The notes beneath the pieces are model-generated. The model made no database searches. It saw only the letters and a program-made list of their open reading frames with translations, and had not been told where the DNA came from. Position numbers and translations under genes: made by a program. A stretch of DNA of 6,965 nucleotides from Oscillospiraceae bacterium (GTDB taxonomy: Bacteria > Bacillota > Clostridia > Oscillospirales > Ruminococcaceae): NCBI GenBank assembly GCA_900762805.1, contig CAAFHY010000189.1, positions 1 through 6,965 of the forward strand. The letters run 5' to 3'. Positions within the stretch are counted from its first letter, which is position 1. Each line of letters begins with the position of its first letter. This document shows positions 4,000 through 6,965 of this stretch, in pieces.

Positions 4000-6429
4000 C
4001 TACCAGCGGCCGCCTCCGCCGCCGCCTGAGCCGCCGCCCGACGAGCCGCCGCCGGAAAATCCGCCGCCGGAGAACCCGCCGCCGCCGCCCGACGAACCGC
4101 CGCCGGAGGAGGACGGGCTGGAGGTGGTGTTGTGCGACAGCTTGGTATAGAAGCTGTTCATGCCAAAGCCGGCGCGGCTATAATCGACGCCGGGGCCGTA
4201 GTACCAGCTCGGCGGCTCGGTCAGCATATTCTTGAACTTCTTCTCCCAGATATCGGAAACATCCAGCACCTGCGCATAGGGAAGAATATCGTAATAGTAG
4301 CTGGGATTCTGCTCCAGCAGCATTTCAAGCTGCTCCTTTTTGGCCAGCTGCAGGAATTGCCGGAAGCCCAGCACACGGCCAAGCACGTCGATACCGAAAT
4401 CGGTGCGCGCGCCGGCGTAGGGCAGCATAACGGCCGCAAGCATAAAGACAGGCGGCACAATCCAGCAGAGCAGCGGCGCCAGCGAATAGCCCTGAACTGT
4501 AAACAGCGCCACAAAAACGCCGACAGCCGAGAAAACGGCCCATAGCAGTAGCGACAGCCACCACAGCATCGACTTGCCCTGATAGCGGCGGCGCGCAATG
4601 CCCGATGAAATACCCCAGAGCACGACAGCCTCCGCCAGCCAGAAGGCCAGCATTCCCATCGAGCCGCCGCCGAAAAAGACGGCCTGCAGGCAGCCGGAAA
4701 GGCCAAAGAAAAAGATGAACACGATCATCAGCGAGACCATCGACGCCGGATTGATTCGGAAGCCCGACAGCAGGCCGGAGCCCTTGACCAGCTTGCGGTC
4801 ACCGCTGAAGCTGCGCTTGACACGCGACCGGGCCTTGTTGACCGAAACATAAGCGGCATCGTCAAGCTGCGACGAGCGGACACTGTCGCCGTCGCCCAGC
4901 GCGAACAGACTGGCGTACAGCTCAGCTTCATAGGGCTGATGCGCATCATCGAGCGGCTCCAGACGGTGCAGCGTATAGGAAGTCTTGCTGCGCAGCTCGA
5001 TGGAAAGGTGCCCATGCGACGCCCAATAGAAAATAAGTGAGGTGATATCGATGCCGCTGACGGCGTTTTTATAGATATAGGCCACCTCGGCCGGGCTGAG
5101 CCGGTCGGGCGGGTAGAACTGTACCGTAGGCACCAGCGGCTTTTCCTTGCGGAAGGCACAGAGCAGCCCGGAAATGATGGCGAGCAGCGCGCCTATCCCC
5201 GGCAGCAGGTAATCGCCAAGCCCCGGCGTATACCGGAAAGTCACATCCTCGTACTTCACCGCCACTCTGGTATAGGAGCTCATCGTGCGCTTGAGCGTCT
5301 CAAAGTGGAAGCCATTGTCGCGGACGCCGGCCTCGTAGGTCCCCTCCTCGTTATCGTAGGAATTGCCGAAGCGTACAAACCCGCCGGACGGCGTGAAAAA
5401 GCTCTCAAAATCAAAATTGATGCTCTCGTACCAGTAGTCGGCACTGCGGTCGGTCAATTCAAAGGAAAAGCTGCCGCTCACCGGCTTGCCGCGGCGCATA
5501 TCCGGCTCGACCGTATACGCCACCGAAAAGCCGGCCGTCTGGCCGACGGCAACATCCGACAGATCGACATACAGATAGTATCGGCCGCTCTCGATGGTCT
5601 TTTCGCCGTTGCGGGTAATGGTTACCTCATCGATGCTTTCCAGATTGCTGATGCGAAAGAGGCCGCTCTCCCCGGTCTCCTTGTTTTTGAGGACCGAATA
5701 GTCGCGCCGCACAGCGGCCGCGCCGCTTTCATCGACGGTGACGCGCACCGAAAGATCAACGGAGTATTCGGGCACATAGGGCACGGCCTCATAGAAAGCC
5801 CCCTCGTTGAGCGCAACATTGATGGTCGCGCCCTCATAGGCGGCCAGCTCCCGTGTCCCCTCGACATGAAGGCCGTCCTCCGTCACCGTATAAGCCGAAA
5901 CCTCCTCTTTTGCGCCGTAGGAGCCGCCGGTCAGCGTGACCTTTTGTATCTCGGCCCCCTGCGGCAGGTGGATGTCGGCGTCAAAATGACGGATGAGCGT
6001 ATCCCATTCGGTGCCAATGATATTGAAATAGAAATAGTCGGCATCGGTCTCCGGATCGGCCCAGTGCTTGAGAGTATAGGTAATGGTGTAGGTCTTTTCT
6101 CCCTTGAGATAGACGTCCGGGTCGCCGATGCGGATGCTCCCCGTGCCCTGATCGGTATAGGGGTCGCCCACCGCCTGCAGGTCGAGGATCTCGTAGCTCT
6201 CGGCCGAGCCGGAGGTCGGAATGTCGCGCGTGATGCCGCGCGACTCGACATTGAACCAGACCCTGATGGTCTCGGTCACATGATAGCTGCGGTCGGGCGC
6301 CGCCACAACGTCGATGTGGTAATCGTCGATATACCACTCCAGATCGCTGTAATCGTCAGCCGCCGCCAACGGCACCACTGCCGCAGCCGCAAGCAGCAGC
6401 GACAGCAGCACCGCCAATAGTTTTTTCAT
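4000..6429 (-). CDS. DUF2207-family predicted membrane protein
   Basis: 809 residues; function unknown in the family. Residues 1-24 (MKKLLAVLLSLLLAAAAVVPLAAA) form a signal peptide. The extracellular N-terminal half, about 25-400, contains the DUF2207 beta-rich region, starting with IDDYHIDVVAAPDRSYHVTE. A membrane segment follows at about 405-424, then a cytoplasmic-type segment with RLSPAEVAYIYKNAV near 440-455. A second cluster of about four membrane segments lies at 564-670. A conserved juxtamembrane block, GFRQFLQLAKKEQLEML to YYDILPYAQVLDVSDIW, is near 688-728, and a Gly/Ser tail at 768-809 ends in GRW. The ATG has AGGAGGC 6-7 nt upstream. It lies 38 bp after lemA, a pairing often seen, which suggests one envelope-associated unit. 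The gene ends in TAG. The frame stays open for 167 more codons through the repeat array, but the family normally ends in this Gly-rich tail. Confidence 0.93.
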   Translation of the reverse strand: MKKLLAVLLSLLLAAAAVVPLAAADDYSDLEWYIDDYHIDVVAAPDRSYHVTETIRVWFNVESRGITRDIPTSGSAESYEILDLQAVGDPYTDQGTGSIRIGDPDVYLKGEKTYTITYTLKHWADPETDADYFYFNIIGTEWDTLIRHFDADIHLPQGAEIQKVTLTGGSYGAKEEVSAYTVTEDGLHVEGTRELAAYEGATINVALNEGAFYEAVPYVPEYSVDLSVRVTVDESGAAAVRRDYSVLKNKETGESGLFRISNLESIDEVTITRNGEKTIESGRYYLYVDLSDVAVGQTAGFSVAYTVEPDMRRGKPVSGSFSFELTDRSADYWYESINFDFESFFTPSGGFVRFGNSYDNEEGTYEAGVRDNGFHFETLKRTMSSYTRVAVKYEDVTFRYTPGLGDYLLPGIGALLAIISGLLCAFRKEKPLVPTVQFYPPDRLSPAEVAYIYKNAVSGIDITSLIFYWASHGHLSIELRSKTSYTLHRLEPLDDAHQPYEAELYASLFALGDGDSVRSSQLDDAAYVSVNKARSRVKRSFSGDRKLVKGSGLLSGFRINPASMVSLMIVFIFFFGLSGCLQAVFFGGGSMGMLAFWLAEAVVLWGISSGIARRRYQGKSMLWWLSLLLWAVFSAVGVFVALFTVQGYSLAPLLCWIVPPVFMLAAVMLPYAGARTDFGIDVLGRVLGFRQFLQLAKKEQLEMLLEQNPSYYYDILPYAQVLDVSDIWEKKFKNMLTEPPSWYYGPGVDYSRAGFGMNSFYTKLSHNTTSSPSSSGGGSSGGGGGFSGGGFSGGGSSGGGSGGGGGGRW
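4006..4117 (-). repeat. Gly/Ser-coding low-complexity tract at the DUF2207 3' end
   Basis: A run of GCC/GCCGCC-type triplets on the plus strand encodes the GGGSSGGGGGFSGGGFSGGG-like tail on the minus strand. Glycine-rich ends are typical of DUF2207 proteins. The tract is prone to slippage and to assembly collapse, so its exact length should be treated with caution. Confidence 0.8.
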
Positions 6430-6467
6430 AAGACAGCCTCCTGCGCGTCTTTCAGGGAACGGACCGC

Positions 6468-6767
6468 TCAGAAGCTCACCTTGACATTCTGGCGCTCGGC
6501 AGCGTCGGAAACCTCATAGTAGGGAGCCTGCTGGACGCCCATCATTGAGGCCACCAGATTGGTGGGGATGGAGCGGATCATAGTGTTGAGCTGGCGAACG
6601 GCGCCGTTGTAGTACTTACGGGATTCGGCAATGTCGTTCTCCACGGTGCCCAGCTGCGCCTGAAGATTGAGGAACTGACTGTCGGCTTTGAGCTCAAGAT
6701 AACGCTCAACAACCAGCATCATGCTACGGATGGCCGATTCGAGCGTCTTTTCGCCCTCGATCCGCTG
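6468..6767 (-). pseudogene. lemA: LemA family protein, C-terminal part after an in-frame TAG
   Basis: This encodes 99 residues after the TAG at 6768-6770, beginning QRIEGEKTLESA. The segment VERYLELKADSQFLNLQAQL and the later SRKYYNGAVRQLN and SIPTNLVASMMG are hallmark LemA sequence. LemA proteins have one N-terminal membrane helix and a coiled, four-helix domain; their molecular role is unsettled. If the TAG is a true stop, the only plausible internal starts are ATG codons near 6717-6722, without a clear ribosome binding site, so a separate product is unlikely. The frame ends in TGA, 38 bp before the DUF2207 gene. Confidence 0.85.
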
Positions 6768-6965
6768 CTACGGCGACTGTGCGCCGACCGCCTGATTGCG
6801 GGCTCTGACGACATTTTCAAAGGTCTCATTCTCATGCTTGGCGTAGCCCTTAACCGTCTCGACCAGATTGGGGATAAGGTCATAGCGCTTTTTCATGCAG
6901 ATATCCATGGCAGAATAGGCTTCATCCTTGACCTGAACGGCGCGCACCAGCTTGTTGTGGCTGGC
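6768..6965 (-). pseudogene. lemA: LemA family protein, N-terminal part (cut by the window edge, ends at TAG)
   Basis: This is the upstream part of the same lemA reading frame. It enters from the right edge, so the membrane helix and start codon are outside. The visible 65 codons include KKRYDLIPNLVETVKGYAKH, the most conserved LemA motif, then ENETFENVVRARNQAVGAQSP and TAG. Frame and family alignment continue unbroken past the TAG, so only one codon is at odds with an intact gene. One base change from GAG, CAG, AAG, TTG, TCG or TGG, for example, would explain it. Truncation here would remove more than half of the helical domain. Confidence 0.85.

Noticed and set aside
5305..6420. 371-codon open frame on the plus strand
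   Set aside because: It mirrors the codon pattern of DUF2207 on the opposite strand, with no recognisable domain and no ribosome binding site of note.

Overview
The window is GC-rich. Its genes start after strong AGGAG-type ribosome binding sites and end at hairpin-plus-U-tract terminators. The proteins look clostridial: a MnmA with CCS and NPCxxC motifs, a CysK, a short HD hydrolase and a LemA/DUF2207 pair. I infer a high-GC member of the Clostridia, perhaps Oscillospiraceae-like. That is a family-level impression only. Every gene I can support lies on the minus strand, so the biology reads from right to left.

Right part (4000-6965): the 3' part of a lemA gene, then, 38 bp further on, a complete DUF2207 membrane protein of 809 residues with a glycine-rich tail. 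This pairing is a common membrane module of unknown function. The lemA reading frame is interrupted by an in-frame TAG at 6768-6770.

Middle (3222-3999): about 780 bp without a credible gene. It holds a possible 3' hairpin behind DUF2207, three tandem copies of a 103-bp repeat with a partial fourth and a decayed leading copy, a perfect 15-bp GC hairpin, and the cysK promoter. The promoter is an exact TTGACA-N17-TATAAT with a 23-bp inverted repeat over the start site, the layout of a repressor operator.

Left part (488-3221): cysK (cysteine synthase), a strong terminator, an HD-domain hydrolase and mnmA (tRNA 2-thiouridylase). The HD gene is also broken by an in-frame TAG (1819-1821), and its conserved C-terminal third continues in the same frame. 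Two tandem terminators close the block after mnmA. CysK makes cysteine, the usual sulfur source (through a cysteine desulfurase) for the MnmA reaction, so this block may be a sulfur-linked unit.

Far left (1-337): no gene or RNA that I recognise.

The most unusual points are the two TAG codons inside otherwise well-conserved genes, the 103-bp repeat array, and the consensus promoter with operator. Two intact genes (mnmA and DUF2207) appear to use TAG as their real stop, and about 1,480 codons of intact genes contain no internal TAG. Nonsense mutations or assembly errors are therefore more likely than a changed genetic code, but the coincidence should be checked.
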